Shown here in pieces: positions 55,891-64,000 of a stretch of DNA of 64,000 nt. The stretch spans positions 744,001-808,000 of the forward strand of contig NZ_VDQT01000001.1 in NCBI RefSeq assembly GCF_007667275.1, given 5' to 3'. Under the pieces are notes generated by a model. It was given only the letters and a program-made list of their open reading frames with translations, was not told the origin of the DNA and ran no database searches. The DNA comes from Stenotrophomonas rhizophila (GTDB lineage: Bacteria; Pseudomonadota; Gammaproteobacteria; Xanthomonadales; Xanthomonadaceae). Position numbers and translations under genes: made by a program. Positions within the stretch are counted from its first letter, which is position 1; the number at the start of each line of letters is the position of its first letter.

Positions 55891-56175
55891 TCATTCAACG
55901 TCGTCTTCTTCCTGGGCGCCGTCGGCGCCACCGTCACTGGACTGCACATAGCCACCACCGGGGCCCACCTTGACATTGCGTGCCGGCACCACGGTCGAAA
56001 TGGCGTGCTTGTACACCATCTGGCTGACCGTATTGCGCAGCAGGACAACGAACTGGTCGAACGATTCGATCGTTCCCTGCAGCTTGATGCCGTTCACCAG
56101 ATACACCGACACCGGCACGCGCTCGCGCCGAAGTGCATTCAGAAACGGATCCTGCAGCGATTGCCCCTTGGACAT
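55891..56175 (-). CDS. hfq: RNA chaperone Hfq
   Basis: Hfq pairs small RNAs with mRNAs. The 94-residue protein has Sm1 ([20 protein letters not shown]), [21 protein letters not shown] and Sm2 [10 protein letters not shown], then an acidic C-terminal tail ([16 protein letters not shown]). The ATG at 56175 follows GAGGAG at good spacing. It lies 102 bases downstream of miaA. Confidence 0.97.
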   Translation of the reverse strand: MSKGQSLQDPFLNALRRERVPVSVYLVNGIKLQGTIESFDQFVVLLRNTVSQMVYKHAISTVVPARNVKVGPGGGYVQSSDGGADGAQEEDDVE

Positions 56176-56277
56176 TGCACACTCCTCATTATTGTTTTTA
56201 TGGTCTTCCGGCAGTCGCCACGGCCCCCGCCACCGGAACCCCCGATGGTACACGGGCCGGCGGCAACACGCTGTGGC

Positions 56278-57231
56278 TCAGCGGGCCACAAAGGCGGCGA
56301 CCGCATCCGCCAGGGAAGCATGGTCGATATGGGGGTCGAACCAGCGCGCATCAAGCTCGCCGCGCAGCCAGGTGAGCTGGCGCTTGGCCAGCTGCCGGGT
56401 GGCGTAGATGCCCCGGTCGCGGAACGTGGCGGCCGTCCCCTGCCCGTCCAGGAACTCCCAGGCCTGCCGGTAACCGACCGCGCGCACTGCCGGCAGGTCC
56501 AGCGGCGCGGCGGCGGCGGCCATCTGCGGCAGCGCCCGCAGCGCCCGCACCTCGTCCAGGAAGCCCTGCGCGAGCATGCGGTCGAAGCGGGTCTCGATGC
56601 GCTGGTGCAGGACGCTGCGCTCGCGCGGGGCCAGCACCAGCTTCAGGCAACGCACCGGCAACCGATCCACCCCCGGCTGCTTCTGCCATTCGCTGATCGG
56701 CCGCCCGGTCAGCTGGTAGACCTCCAGCGCGCGCTGGATGCGCTGTGGATCGGTGGCATGGATGCGCGCAGCGGCCACCGGGTCGACCGCCGCCAGCTGG
56801 GCGTGCAGTGCCGGCCAGCCCTGCACCGCGGCTTCGGCGCTGATCCGGGCGCGCAGCCCTGTGTCGGCCGGCGGCATCGGCGACAGCCCCTGCAGCAGGG
56901 CGCGGAAATAGAGACCGGTGCCACCGGCGAGGATGGGCATGCGTCCCCTCGCGACGATGTCGGCCACGGCGCGCGCGGCGTCGGCGCCGAACTCGGCCGC
57001 TGAATAGGTCTGCCACGGGTCGCGCAGGTCCAGCAGGTGGTGCGGCGCCTGTGCGCGCTCGTCGGCATCGGGCTTGGCCGAGCCGATGTCCAGGCCGCGA
57101 TACACCAGTGCCGAATCGACGCTGACGATCTCGCCGCCCAGCTGCCGGGCCAGGGCGATGGCGGTCGCGGTCTTGCCCGACGCGGTCGGGCCCATCACCG
57201 CGATCGCGAGCGGGCGCCGATCGACCGCCAT
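56278..57231 (-). CDS. miaA: tRNA dimethylallyltransferase MiaA
   Basis: MiaA prenylates A37 of tRNAs reading UNN codons. The 317-residue product has the P-loop [45 protein letters not shown] and the C-terminal [15 protein letters not shown]. The ATG shares one base with the folP stop (TGATG), so translation is coupled. Confidence 0.96.
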   Translation of the reverse strand: MAVDRRPLAIAVMGPTASGKTATAIALARQLGGEIVSVDSALVYRGLDIGSAKPDADERAQAPHHLLDLRDPWQTYSAAEFGADAARAVADIVARGRMPILAGGTGLYFRALLQGLSPMPPADTGLRARISAEAAVQGWPALHAQLAAVDPVAAARIHATDPQRIQRALEVYQLTGRPISEWQKQPGVDRLPVRCLKLVLAPRERSVLHQRIETRFDRMLAQGFLDEVRALRALPQMAAAAAPLDLPAVRAVGYRQAWEFLDGQGTAATFRDRGIYATRQLAKRQLTWLRGELDARWFDPHIDHASLADAVAAFVAR

Positions 57232-58130
57232 CAGTCCTCGTCCGGCCAGCGCGGCATGGCCGGTGCGGCGTCCACGCGCGGCATCGGCACCGCGTCCACC
57301 GCCGCCCACACCTTCAGCGCATCCACGGTGGCCGCCACGTCATGCACGCGCAGGATCATGGCGCCACGCTGCGCGGCGAGCAGGTGTGCGGCCACCGAGC
57401 CGGCGACACGCTCACGCGGCACCTGGCGTCCGGTCAGCTCGCCGATGCTGCGCTTGCGCGACAGCCCGGCCAGCATCGGCACGCCCAGCTCCAGGAAGCG
57501 GGCCGAGCGCGCCAGCAGGATCATGTTGTGGTCGGTGGTCTTGCCGAAGCCGAAGCCCAGGTCGATGATCAGGTTCTTCTTCGCGATGCCGGCCATTTCC
57601 GCCGAGAACATCCGGTCGGCCAGGAAACGGTGGACCTCGGCGACGACGTCGTCGTACTGCGGGGTGTCCTGCATGCTGCCGGGCTCGCCCTGCATGTGCA
57701 TCAGCACCACCGGGACGCCGAGCTCGGCGGCAGCGGCGAGCGCACCCTCCTGGCGCAGCGCGTGGATGTCATTGATCATCCCGGCGCCGGCGGCGACCGC
57801 CGCACGCATCACCTCGGGCTTGAAGGTATCGATGCTGATCGGCACGGCGGTCTGCCGGGCCAGCTGCTCGATCACCGGGATCACCCGGCGCAGCTCTTCG
57901 TCCAATGGCACCGGGGCGCTGCCCGGCCGGGTCGACTCGCCGCCGATATCGAGCAGGTCGGCGCCTTCGGCCACCAGTTGCAGCCCATGTGCGACTGCTG
58001 CGTCCACCGTGTCGTGCGCGCCGCCGTCGGAGAACGAATCCGGGGTGACATTGACGATGCCCATCACGCGCGGGCGGTCCAGCCGCAGCACGCGGCCGCC
58101 ACAGTCAAGCTGGGGAGAAGTGTCGAACAT
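57231..58130 (-). CDS. folP: dihydropteroate synthase
   Basis: FolP couples p-aminobenzoate to hydroxymethyl-dihydropterin pyrophosphate and is the sulfonamide target. The 299-residue TIM-barrel protein has [36 protein letters not shown], and [11 protein letters not shown]. The start is the ATG at 58130. It lies between the ftsH region and miaA. Confidence 0.96.
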   Translation of the reverse strand: MFDTSPQLDCGGRVLRLDRPRVMGIVNVTPDSFSDGGAHDTVDAAVAHGLQLVAEGADLLDIGGESTRPGSAPVPLDEELRRVIPVIEQLARQTAVPISIDTFKPEVMRAAVAAGAGMINDIHALRQEGALAAAAELGVPVVLMHMQGEPGSMQDTPQYDDVVAEVHRFLADRMFSAEMAGIAKKNLIIDLGFGFGKTTDHNMILLARSARFLELGVPMLAGLSRKRSIGELTGRQVPRERVAGSVAAHLLAAQRGAMILRVHDVAATVDALKVWAAVDAVPMPRVDAAPAMPRWPDED

Positions 58131-58186
58131 GGGCCATCCACGAAGTACGCCAGCGCCTAGTTTACGCTGGCGCATGGCAGCACCCG

Positions 58187-58687
58187 TCAGCGGGTGTCGC
58201 CCAAGCGTACGTTGTCGACCGGGTCGGCCAGCCACTGCGCGAGGTCGCCGCCGATGACGGTGACGATCCGCTCCAGCGCTTCGCACGAGCCCTTGTTGCC
58301 GCCGCTGGAGACCAGTCCGGAAGACCGGCGTGCGGTCACGCCCGCCAGCCGCCGGCCATCTTCATACAGCTCGCCCCGCACCGTGGCCGACTTGCCGAAG
58401 CCCAGGAACATGTTGCCCTTGCCGTTCGCTTCGATGAACTCGAGCTTCAGCACGCGCCCCTGCCCGCCCGGTTCCGCCTGCAGCTGCACCGTGTTGCCAT
58501 ATTCACCGGCACGTTCGGCGAGCGCGCTTGCCAGCTGCTGGCCCATCTGGCATTCGGACATGATGTAGCGTGGAATGTAGGCCTCTTCCGAAAACGGCAC
58601 CGGGTCCTGTACCTGGACGGTAGCGGCCATGACGGGCGTGGCACAGCACAGCAGCGCGGCGAGCGCCGCGCGCATGGAATGACGCAT
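58187..58687 (-). CDS. secreted protein, function unknown
   Basis: A 166-residue protein with a Sec signal peptide (RAALAALLCCATPVMAA). The mature part has two cysteines (SECQMGQQLA and NKGSCEALERI), likely a disulfide, and no recognised enzyme motif. GGGGGAA lies just upstream of the ATG at 58687. It sits between the 58-residue membrane protein and folP on the same strand. I do not recognise the family. Confidence 0.75.
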   Translation of the reverse strand: MRHSMRAALAALLCCATPVMAATVQVQDPVPFSEEAYIPRYIMSECQMGQQLASALAERAGEYGNTVQLQAEPGGQGRVLKLEFIEANGKGNMFLGFGKSATVRGELYEDGRRLAGVTARRSSGLVSSGGNKGSCEALERIVTVIGGDLAQWLADPVDNVRLGDTR

Positions 58688-58773
58688 CGAGTTCCCCCTG
58701 GAATGTGGTGCGCGGACGCGACATGCGCCCCCGCATGCGCATCCTGCCCAGTGCGGGCAGCCGCTGCAATACC

Positions 58774-58950
58774 TCAGCGCCTGCGCCGCCTGCGGTCCAG
58801 GTAGACGGTCTTGCCCACGCTCAGGACGATGCCGAGCACGATCCCGACGATGCCACCCAGCAGGTAGTTCTCGCTGAGCAGGCCCACCGCAGCGCCCACC
58901 ACCGTGGCGATCACCATTTCGGTGGTATGCGAAACCGGGGGCGGTGGCAT
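58774..58950 (-). CDS. 58-residue membrane protein coupled to ftsH
   Basis: A small protein with one long hydrophobic region (EMVIATVVGAAVGLLSENYL continuing to residue 46, probably two short helices) and a strongly basic end (KTVYLDRRRRRR). Its ATG is two bases after the ftsH stop, so it is likely translationally coupled to ftsH. The C-terminal arginines predict a cytosolic C-terminus. Whether it modulates FtsH or is only cotranscribed cannot be told from sequence. Confidence 0.72.
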   Translation of the reverse strand: MPPPPVSHTTEMVIATVVGAAVGLLSENYLLGGIVGIVLGIVLSVGKTVYLDRRRRRR

Positions 58951-58952
58951 CG

Positions 58953-60896
58953 TCAGATCTGCTCGGCAGGCCCCGCAATCGGCGGCACCGGACGGGCGTC
59001 CCCACCCTTGTCGTTGTTGTTGTTGCCGCCGTCCTTGTTGGACTTGCCCCACCCCATCGGCGGCGGCGGATCGCGACCTTCCATGATCGCGTCGATCTGC
59101 GGCGCGTCGATGGTTTCGTACTGCAGCAGCAGCTGCGACATGGTGTGCAGCTTGTCCATGTTGGCCTTCATCAGCTCCGTGGTGCGGGCATACGCCTTGT
59201 CCAGGATGCTGCGGACCACTTCGTCGATGCGGCGCGCGGTATCGTCGGAAACGCTCTTGTGCTGGGTCACCGAACGGCCCAGGAACACTTCGTCGTCCTC
59301 CTCGCCATAGGCAATCGGGCCGAGCTCGTCGGACAGGCCCCACTTGGTGACCATGTTGCGGGCCATCTTTGTCGCGCGCTCGATGTCGTTGGAGGCACCG
59401 GTGGTGACCTTGTCGGCGCCGAAGATCAGCTCTTCGGCGACGCGGCCGCCGTACAGCGAGCACAGCTGCGATTCGATCGCCACGCGGTTCATCGAGTACT
59501 TGTCGCCTTCCGGCAGGTACATGGTCACGCCCAGCGCACGGCCGCGCGGGATGATGGTGACCTTGTAGACCGGGTCGTGCTCGGGCACCAGGCGGCCGAC
59601 GATGGCATGGCCGGCCTCGTGGTAGGCGGTGAGCGTCTTTTCTTCCTCGCTCATGGCCATCGAGCGGCGCTCGGCACCCATCAGGATCTTGTCGCGGGCG
59701 CGGTCGAAGTGCTCCATGCGCACTTCCTTCTCGTTGCTGCGGGCGGCGAACAGCGCCGCTTCGTTGCAGAGATTGGCCAGGTCGGCACCGGAGAAGCCCG
59801 GGGTACCGCGCGCGATCACCATCGGCTCGACATCGTCGGCCAGCGGCAGCTTGCGCATGTGCACCTTGAGGATCTGCTCGCGGCCCTTGACGTCGGCCAG
59901 GCCGACCACGACCTGGCGGTCGAAGCGGCCCGGGCGCAGCAGCGCCGGGTCGAGCACGTCGGGACGGTTGGTGGCGGCGATCACGATCACGCCCTCGCCC
60001 CCTTCGAAGCCGTCCATTTCCACCAGCAGCTGGTTCAGGGTCTGCTCGCGCTCGTCATGCCCGCCACCCAGGCCGGCACCGCGATGGCGGCCGACGGCGT
60101 CGATTTCGTCGATGAAGATGATACACGGAGCCTGCTTCTTGGCCTGCTCGAACATGTCGCGGACGCGGCTGGCGCCGACACCGACGAACATTTCAACGAA
60201 GTCCGAACCGGAGATCGAGAAGAACGGCACCTTGGCCTCGCCGGCGATGGCGCGGGCCAGCAGGGTCTTGCCGGTACCCGGCGGACCGACCATCAGCACG
60301 CCGCGCGGGATCTTGCCGCCCAGCTTGGTGAACTTGGTCGGGTCGCGCAGGAAGTCGACCAGTTCGCCGACTTCTTCCTTGGCTTCGTCGCAGCCGGCAA
60401 CGTCGGCGAAGGTGACCTTGATCTGGTCTTCGCCCTGCAGCTTGGCGCGCGACTTGCCGAAGGACATCGCGCCCTTGGCCCCACCGCCGCCGCCCTGCAT
60501 CTGGCGCATGATGAACAGCCAGAAGCCGATGATCAGGATCACCGGGAGGAAGTTCATCAGGATCGCGCCCAGCGAGATGCCGCTGGACGGCTCTTCCTGG
60601 ACGATTTCCACGTTCTTGCCGCGCAGCACGTTGATCAGGTCGCGATCCATCGGGGCATTGATCGTGGCCGACTGGCCGCCGCGCGTGGTGTAGGTCAGCT
60701 GGTTGGTGCCGCTGCGCAGGTCGCCGCTGAAGGTGACCTTCTGCACGTTGCCGCTGTCCACCTGGTCCAGGAACTGCGAATAGGTCGCACCCTGGGCACC
60801 GGCGCCACTGGTCTTCGGCGAGAAGCTCTGGAAGACCACCATGAGCACCACGGCGACGACCACCCATAGCAGGAGGTTCTTGGTCAAGTCGTTCAT
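58953..60896 (-). CDS. ftsH: ATP-dependent zinc metalloprotease FtsH
   Basis: FtsH is the membrane-bound AAA+ protease that removes misassembled membrane proteins and controls LpxC and sigma-32. The 647-residue product has two N-terminal membrane helices (about 7-25 and 107-128) flanking a periplasmic domain, Walker [11 protein letters not shown], Walker [10 protein letters not shown], the second-region arginines, and the zinc motif [11 protein letters not shown]. The start is the ATG at 60896. It follows rlmE by 53 bases, as in E. coli. Confidence 0.97.
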   Translation of the reverse strand: MNDLTKNLLLWVVVAVVLMVVFQSFSPKTSGAGAQGATYSQFLDQVDSGNVQKVTFSGDLRSGTNQLTYTTRGGQSATINAPMDRDLINVLRGKNVEIVQEEPSSGISLGAILMNFLPVILIIGFWLFIMRQMQGGGGGAKGAMSFGKSRAKLQGEDQIKVTFADVAGCDEAKEEVGELVDFLRDPTKFTKLGGKIPRGVLMVGPPGTGKTLLARAIAGEAKVPFFSISGSDFVEMFVGVGASRVRDMFEQAKKQAPCIIFIDEIDAVGRHRGAGLGGGHDEREQTLNQLLVEMDGFEGGEGVIVIAATNRPDVLDPALLRPGRFDRQVVVGLADVKGREQILKVHMRKLPLADDVEPMVIARGTPGFSGADLANLCNEAALFAARSNEKEVRMEHFDRARDKILMGAERRSMAMSEEEKTLTAYHEAGHAIVGRLVPEHDPVYKVTIIPRGRALGVTMYLPEGDKYSMNRVAIESQLCSLYGGRVAEELIFGADKVTTGASNDIERATKMARNMVTKWGLSDELGPIAYGEEDDEVFLGRSVTQHKSVSDDTARRIDEVVRSILDKAYARTTELMKANMDKLHTMSQLLLQYETIDAPQIDAIMEGRDPPPPMGWGKSNKDGGNNNNDKGGDARPVPPIAGPAEQI

Positions 60897-60949
60897 CCTC
60901 ATTGGCTCCGGTCTTCCTCTAATGCCTGACGCTATTGGTATGGTTGAGC

Positions 60950-61582
60950 TTACTTGATCTGGGCGCGTTTGCCCTGCCCCAGGGCATACACCTCGGGCGA
61001 GCGCTTCCGCGACGCTTCAGGCTTGCGGATCACGACCTTGTCGAACCGGCGGCGCATCTCGCGCACGTAGTCGTCGAAGCCCACGCCCTGGAACAGCTTG
61101 ATCAGGAACGCGCCACCCGGCTTGAGATGGTTGTCGGAGAAGTCCATCGCCAGCTCGGCCAGGTGCATCATCCGCGGCTGGTCGACCGCGTCCACTCCAC
61201 TCTTATTGGGGGCCATATCCGAGAGCACAAGGTCTACCGGCTGGTCGCCCAGCATGGCTTCGAATGCTGATAGGACGGCCTGCTCCCTGAAGTCGCCGTG
61301 AAGGAACTCCACGCCGGCCAGCGGCGGCATCTCCAGGATGTCCAGGGCCAGCACCCGACCGGTGTCGCCGATCTGGCGCCGGACCTGCTGCGACCAGCCG
61401 CCCGGGGCGGCGCCGAGGTCGACCACGACCATGTGCGGCTTCAGCAGCCGGTCGCGCTCGAGCAGCTCCTCCAGCTTGTAGGCCGCGCGCGAGCGCATGC
61501 CTTCGGCCTGGGCCTTCTTCACGAAGGGGTCGGCGAAGTGTTCTTTCAACCAGCGTTGACTGCTCTTGCTGCGGGAAGCCAT
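60950..61582 (-). CDS. rlmE: 23S rRNA 2'-O-ribose U2552 methyltransferase
   Basis: RlmE (FtsJ/RrmJ) methylates U2552 in the ribosomal A-loop. The 210-residue protein has SAM-binding [14 protein letters not shown] near 57, [10 protein letters not shown] (catalytic Asp) near 125, and the K-D-K-E tetrad lysine in AFLIKLFQG. It is divergent from yhbY, an arrangement shared with E. coli. Confidence 0.96.
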   Translation of the reverse strand: MASRSKSSQRWLKEHFADPFVKKAQAEGMRSRAAYKLEELLERDRLLKPHMVVVDLGAAPGGWSQQVRRQIGDTGRVLALDILEMPPLAGVEFLHGDFREQAVLSAFEAMLGDQPVDLVLSDMAPNKSGVDAVDQPRMMHLAELAMDFSDNHLKPGGAFLIKLFQGVGFDDYVREMRRRFDKVVIRKPEASRKRSPEVYALGQGKRAQIK

Positions 61583-61647
61583 TGGAAATAGGGCCGGACG
61601 GGGTGGTCATGATACCCTGATCGCCCCAGTTAACCGCTTGTTCCTGA

Positions 61648-61953
61648 ATGTCTATCGTCCTGACCTCCGCCCAGACCCGCTTCCTCCGCGGCCATGCCCA
61701 TGATCTGAAAGCCCTGCTGCAGATCGGCGGCAAGGGGGTCACGCCGGCCTTCCTGGCCGAGCTGAACGAGGTGCTGGAGCGCCATGAACTGGTCAAGATC
61801 AAGGTCGGCGCCGAGGACCGCGAGGCCCGCGACGCGATGATCGCCGAGCTGGCCCAGGCCACCGAGAGCGCGCTGGTGCAGCGCATCGGCCATGTCGCGG
61901 TGCTGTACCGGCCGAGCCGGGAACAGCGCCAGATCGTGCTTCCGCGCGGCTGA
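61648..61953 (+). CDS. yhbY: CRM-domain RNA-binding protein YhbY
   Basis: A 101-residue protein that is a single CRM domain, associated with the precursor of the 50S subunit. Family features are RFLRGHAHDLKALLQIGGKG with the GxxG-like loop, and HELVKIKVG. It is divergent from rlmE, itself a late 50S factor, and precedes the Mth938-domain gene by seven bases. Confidence 0.94.
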   Translation: MSIVLTSAQTRFLRGHAHDLKALLQIGGKGVTPAFLAELNEVLERHELVKIKVGAEDREARDAMIAELAQATESALVQRIGHVAVLYRPSREQRQIVLPRG

Positions 61954-61960
61954 GCCAGCG

Positions 61961-62356
61961 ATGCAGCTGAACCACGAAATTCCGGATTTCGCCTATGCGT
62001 TCCGCGCCGTGGGTGACAGTTCGGTGCTTCTGGAGGACCGCGAACACGGCGAGCCGCGGACGCTGGTCCAGAGCTTCGCGCTGACCCCGCACTCGCTGCT
62101 GGATACCTGGGCGGCCCCGGCTGTGGTCCGCGACATGACCGCCGAGCACCTGGCACCGGTGCTGGCGCTGAAGCCGGAGCTGGTGATCCTAGGCACCGGC
62201 AGGACCCAGCAGTTCCCGCCCACGGCCGTCATGGCCGCCTGCCTGACCCTTGGCATCGGCATCGAAGTGATGGACAACCCGGCGGCCGCACGGACCTTCA
62301 ACCTGCTGGCCGGCGAAGGCCGCAACGTGGCTGCGGCGATCCTCCTGCCGGGCTGA
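61961..62356 (+). CDS. Mth938/NDUFAF3-like domain protein
   Basis: A 131-residue protein of the DUF498/Mth938 family, recognised by LKPELVILGTGRTQQFPP and the IGIEVMDNPAAARTFNLLAGEGR end. Eukaryotic relatives (NDUFAF3) are complex I assembly factors; bacterial function is unknown. The start is the ATG at 61961, seven bases after yhbY, so it is probably cotranscribed. A terminator follows. Confidence 0.88.
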   Translation: MQLNHEIPDFAYAFRAVGDSSVLLEDREHGEPRTLVQSFALTPHSLLDTWAAPAVVRDMTAEHLAPVLALKPELVILGTGRTQQFPPTAVMAACLTLGIGIEVMDNPAAARTFNLLAGEGRNVAAAILLPG

Positions 62357-62378
62357 AATTGGTTGATTCCGTTCAGGA

Positions 62379-62403
62379 AAGGCTGCCGTGGGCAGCCTTT
62401 TTT
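62379..62403 (+). terminator. terminator after the yhbY operon
   Basis: AAAGGCTGCC-GTG-GGCAGCCTTTTTT forms a clean stem with a T-tract, 22 bases past the stop. Confidence 0.9.
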
Positions 62404-62423
62404 GTGTCGATTGAGTGGACGCT

Positions 62424-62509
62424 GCAGCCACGCAGGGCGTAGCTCTACGTTACCCGCACTGCAATACGAGGCGTCGACGCACGGGTAGAGCCACGCCCTG
62501 CGTGGCTGC
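62424..62509. repeat. SMAG palindromic pair
   Basis: GCAGCCACGCAGGGCGTAGCTCTAC (ends 62448) faces GTAGAGCCACGCCCTGCGTGGC (from 62485). It lies between the convergent Mth938-domain and nlpD genes and ends five bases from the nlpD stop. Confidence 0.88.
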
Positions 62510-62513
62510 GCGA

Positions 62514-63287
62514 TCATCTGGGAGGCAGATACAACAACGGGTCGACCGGCTTGCCGTTGTAGCGGATCTCGAAGTGCAGCATGTCGCGGGTGGTGCCGGT
62601 GCGGCCCATTTCGGCGATCTGCTCGCCGGCCTTGACGCTCTGGCCTTCGTTGACCAGCCGCTTGCGGTTGTGGCCATAGGCCGACAGCCACTGCTCGTTG
62701 TGCTTGATGATGATCAGTTCGCCGAAACCGACCAGGCCGGCGCCGGAATAGACCACGACACCCGCCGCCGTGGCCCGTACCGGCTGGCCGCTGCTGCCGG
62801 CGATGTCCACGCCCTGCTTGGTGACGTCGGCGCCGACGAAACGCCCCACCAGGGCGCCGTCGGCCGGCCAGCGCCAGCTGATGCTGCTTTTGATGGCGGT
62901 GGTCGGCGACGGCGTCGGCGCGGGCGCCGGGGTCGAGGTGCCCGGGCGCGGCGCGGTGACCACGGTGGTCGGCGCACGCCCCGGGCTGCCGCCCGGATAC
63001 AGGCGCAGGGACTGCCCGGGATAGATGGTGTACGGCTCGCTCAGCCCGTTCCATGCGGCCAGGTCGCGCGGGGTGATGTTGTGGATGCGTGCCAGCGCGT
63101 AGAGGGTGTCGCCACGGCGCACGACCGCGGTCTGGCCAGGCTTGGCCACCGAGGTCTGCGGCGTGGTGTGCGCGGTGCGCCCGCCGGACGGTTTGACCAC
63201 CGTGGCGGTGCCGCAGGCACTCAGGGTGGACACCACCAGCAGCAACGCGGCCAGCCGCGCGGCCCCGCTCATACGATCAGCACTCAT
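62514..63287 (-). CDS. nlpD: NlpD-like murein hydrolase activator lipoprotein
   Basis: A 257-residue lipoprotein (lipobox LSTLSAC, Cys25) with a LysM peptidoglycan-binding domain (about 57-100; VVRRGDTLYALARIHNITP) and a C-terminal M23/LytM domain. The peptidase metal site is degenerate: the usual HxGxD is KQGVD, and the HxH motif reads MLHFE. That is the NlpD/EnvC state, which activates amidases instead of cutting. The ATG at 63287 overlaps yqaA by four bases, and pcm lies further upstream, the classic order. Confidence 0.92.
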   Translation of the reverse strand: MSADRMSGAARLAALLLVVSTLSACGTATVVKPSGGRTAHTTPQTSVAKPGQTAVVRRGDTLYALARIHNITPRDLAAWNGLSEPYTIYPGQSLRLYPGGSPGRAPTTVVTAPRPGTSTPAPAPTPSPTTAIKSSISWRWPADGALVGRFVGADVTKQGVDIAGSSGQPVRATAAGVVVYSGAGLVGFGELIIIKHNEQWLSAYGHNRKRLVNEGQSVKAGEQIAEMGRTGTTRDMLHFEIRYNGKPVDPLLYLPPR

Positions 63288-63898
63288 GCGAACTTCGACC
63301 TCCATACGAGCCAGGCCACCAGACCCACCACCAGTACGGTGGCGACCCAGCCCAGCGGTTCAATCCAACGCCGCAGGGCGGCTTCGGCGCGTGCGCCGCC
63401 AATGCGGATCACCGCAGCCAGGACGTACACGCGCTTGCCGCGACCGATCAGCATGCTCAGGAAGTACTGCGGCAGCGGCACCCCGACGATACCCGAAGCC
63501 CATGTGAAGACCTTCATCGGGATCGGCATGAAGCCGCCCAGTACCAGGAAGGTGAACACCGCCCACGGGGACTCGGCCATCTTGGCCTGCACGATGGCGA
63601 TGCCGCCTTCGATGCTTGTCAACATGCCCATCGCGGCGAACAGTGGCTTGATTGCTTCGAAGGCGTAATGGCCCAGGGCGTAGCCGACCAGCGCACCGGC
63701 CATCGAACCGGCCAGGCTGAGCGTGGCGAACCACCAGCCGCGTTTGGGCTGGGCCACGCACATCGGCGCCAGCATCACCTCCGGCATCACCGGGAAGATG
63801 ATCGCCTCGATGAAGCTCAGCACGGTGAGATAGGTTGGCGCGCGCTCGTGCGCGGCCCACTTCATTGCCCGCTCGTACAGCGGACCGAAAATCTTCAT
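63284..63898 (-). CDS. yqaA: YqaA/DedA-like membrane protein
   Basis: A 204-residue inner-membrane protein of the VTT/SNARE-associated (DedA-like) superfamily: FIEAIIFPVMPEVMLAPM with the conserved Glu/Pro, GSMAGALVGYALGHYAFE, and GFMPIPMKVFTWASG. Some relatives flip lipid carriers. It sits between pcm and nlpD and overlaps nlpD by four bases. Confidence 0.88.
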   Translation of the reverse strand: MKIFGPLYERAMKWAAHERAPTYLTVLSFIEAIIFPVMPEVMLAPMCVAQPKRGWWFATLSLAGSMAGALVGYALGHYAFEAIKPLFAAMGMLTSIEGGIAIVQAKMAESPWAVFTFLVLGGFMPIPMKVFTWASGIVGVPLPQYFLSMLIGRGKRVYVLAAVIRIGGARAEAALRRWIEPLGWVATVLVVGLVAWLVWRSKFA

Positions 63899-63917
63899 GA
63901 CGCGATGCTCCTTGGGA

Positions 63918-64000
63918 TCAGTCCAGCATGCCAGACAGCAGCGGTACGAACGTGACCGGCGCCAGTACCTGCTGCTCGACGCTGCCGTCTCCGCGACGGG
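63918..64000 (-). CDS. pcm: protein-L-isoaspartate O-methyltransferase, C-terminal end
   Basis: Only the last ~27 codons are in the window. They end in LAPVTFVPLLSGMLD then TGA, which matches the closing residues of Pcm, the repair enzyme for isoaspartyl damage. Position ahead of yqaA-nlpD supports this. The rest is beyond the right edge. Confidence 0.8.
   Translation of the reverse strand, partial: RRGDGSVEQQVLAPVTFVPLLSGMLD

Overview
The window is about 64 kb of GC-rich, gene-dense chromosome from a gammaproteobacterium. It is almost certainly a Stenotrophomonas, or failing that a close Xanthomonadaceae relative. The pointers are abundant short palindromes ending in GTAG (SMAG/REP type, a Stenotrophomonas hallmark), the lexA-recA-recX-alaS-csrA order with a TTAG-N6-TACTA LexA box, a complete Entner-Doudoroff operon, and PrxQ-type and DUF6491 proteins. 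No prophage, insertion sequence, CRISPR array or secretion island is visible. Both edges cut genes: rsmD on the left and pcm on the right.

Layout. 0-8.7 kb: rsmD (partial), htpG, ftsY-mutY-yggX, a DUF6491 lipoprotein, the lipoprotein exporter lolD plus a single LolC/E-type permease, then ygfX-sdhE. 8.7-13.3 kb: succinate dehydrogenase (sdhCDAB) with a DUF1674/SDHAF4-like gene in front, sdhE-ygfX behind and ygfZ divergent, so subunits and assembly factors are together. 13.5-21 kb: an orphan sugar ABC ATPase under a LacI-type operator, then zwf-glk-pgl-edd-eda. 21-26 kb: a GacA-like regulator, a PAP2 phosphatase, ispG and a RegB/RegA redox two-component pair. 25.9-32.1 kb: one same-strand run pcnB-folK-panB-panC-(repeat element)-panD-pgi. 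32-41.4 kb: tRNA-Glu, a sugar porter, fdxA, dapA-bamC facing gcvR-bcp, a PIN-PhoH protein, and thiD with a hydrolase. 41.4-46.3 kb: three identical tRNA-Arg genes, a lipoprotein hydrolase, a LysR/pirin divergent pair, a Tat-exported aldo-keto reductase and tRNA-Ser. 46.4-52.1 kb: csrA, alaS, recX, recA, lexA. 52.3-64 kb: an ABC1 kinase, pncC, hflX, hfq, miaA, folP, two small hypothetical genes, ftsH and rlmE, with yhbY and a Mth938-domain gene divergent, then the pcm-yqaA-nlpD operon.

Most of the content is housekeeping: central carbon flux, SDH biogenesis, SOS response, pantothenate and folate synthesis, and post-transcriptional control (Hfq, CsrA, HflX, MiaA). The least explained part is the intergenic repeat landscape. 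Besides roughly fifteen SMAG-type loci, there are two inverted copies of a ~0.6-kb composite element (27.9-28.5 kb and 34.3-34.9 kb). Each has terminal inverted repeats and two long hairpins. A fifth, solo hairpin of the same family sits between edd and eda. The five hairpins have different stems that stay paired through compensatory changes, and interchangeable two-part apical cassettes that appear in all four combinations. This predicts a conserved three-way-junction fold and is the best candidate here for an undescribed element. Secondary points are a CsrA with a ~9-residue loop insertion, SMAG repeats that provide stop codons for several genes, and a 58-residue membrane protein coupled to ftsH.
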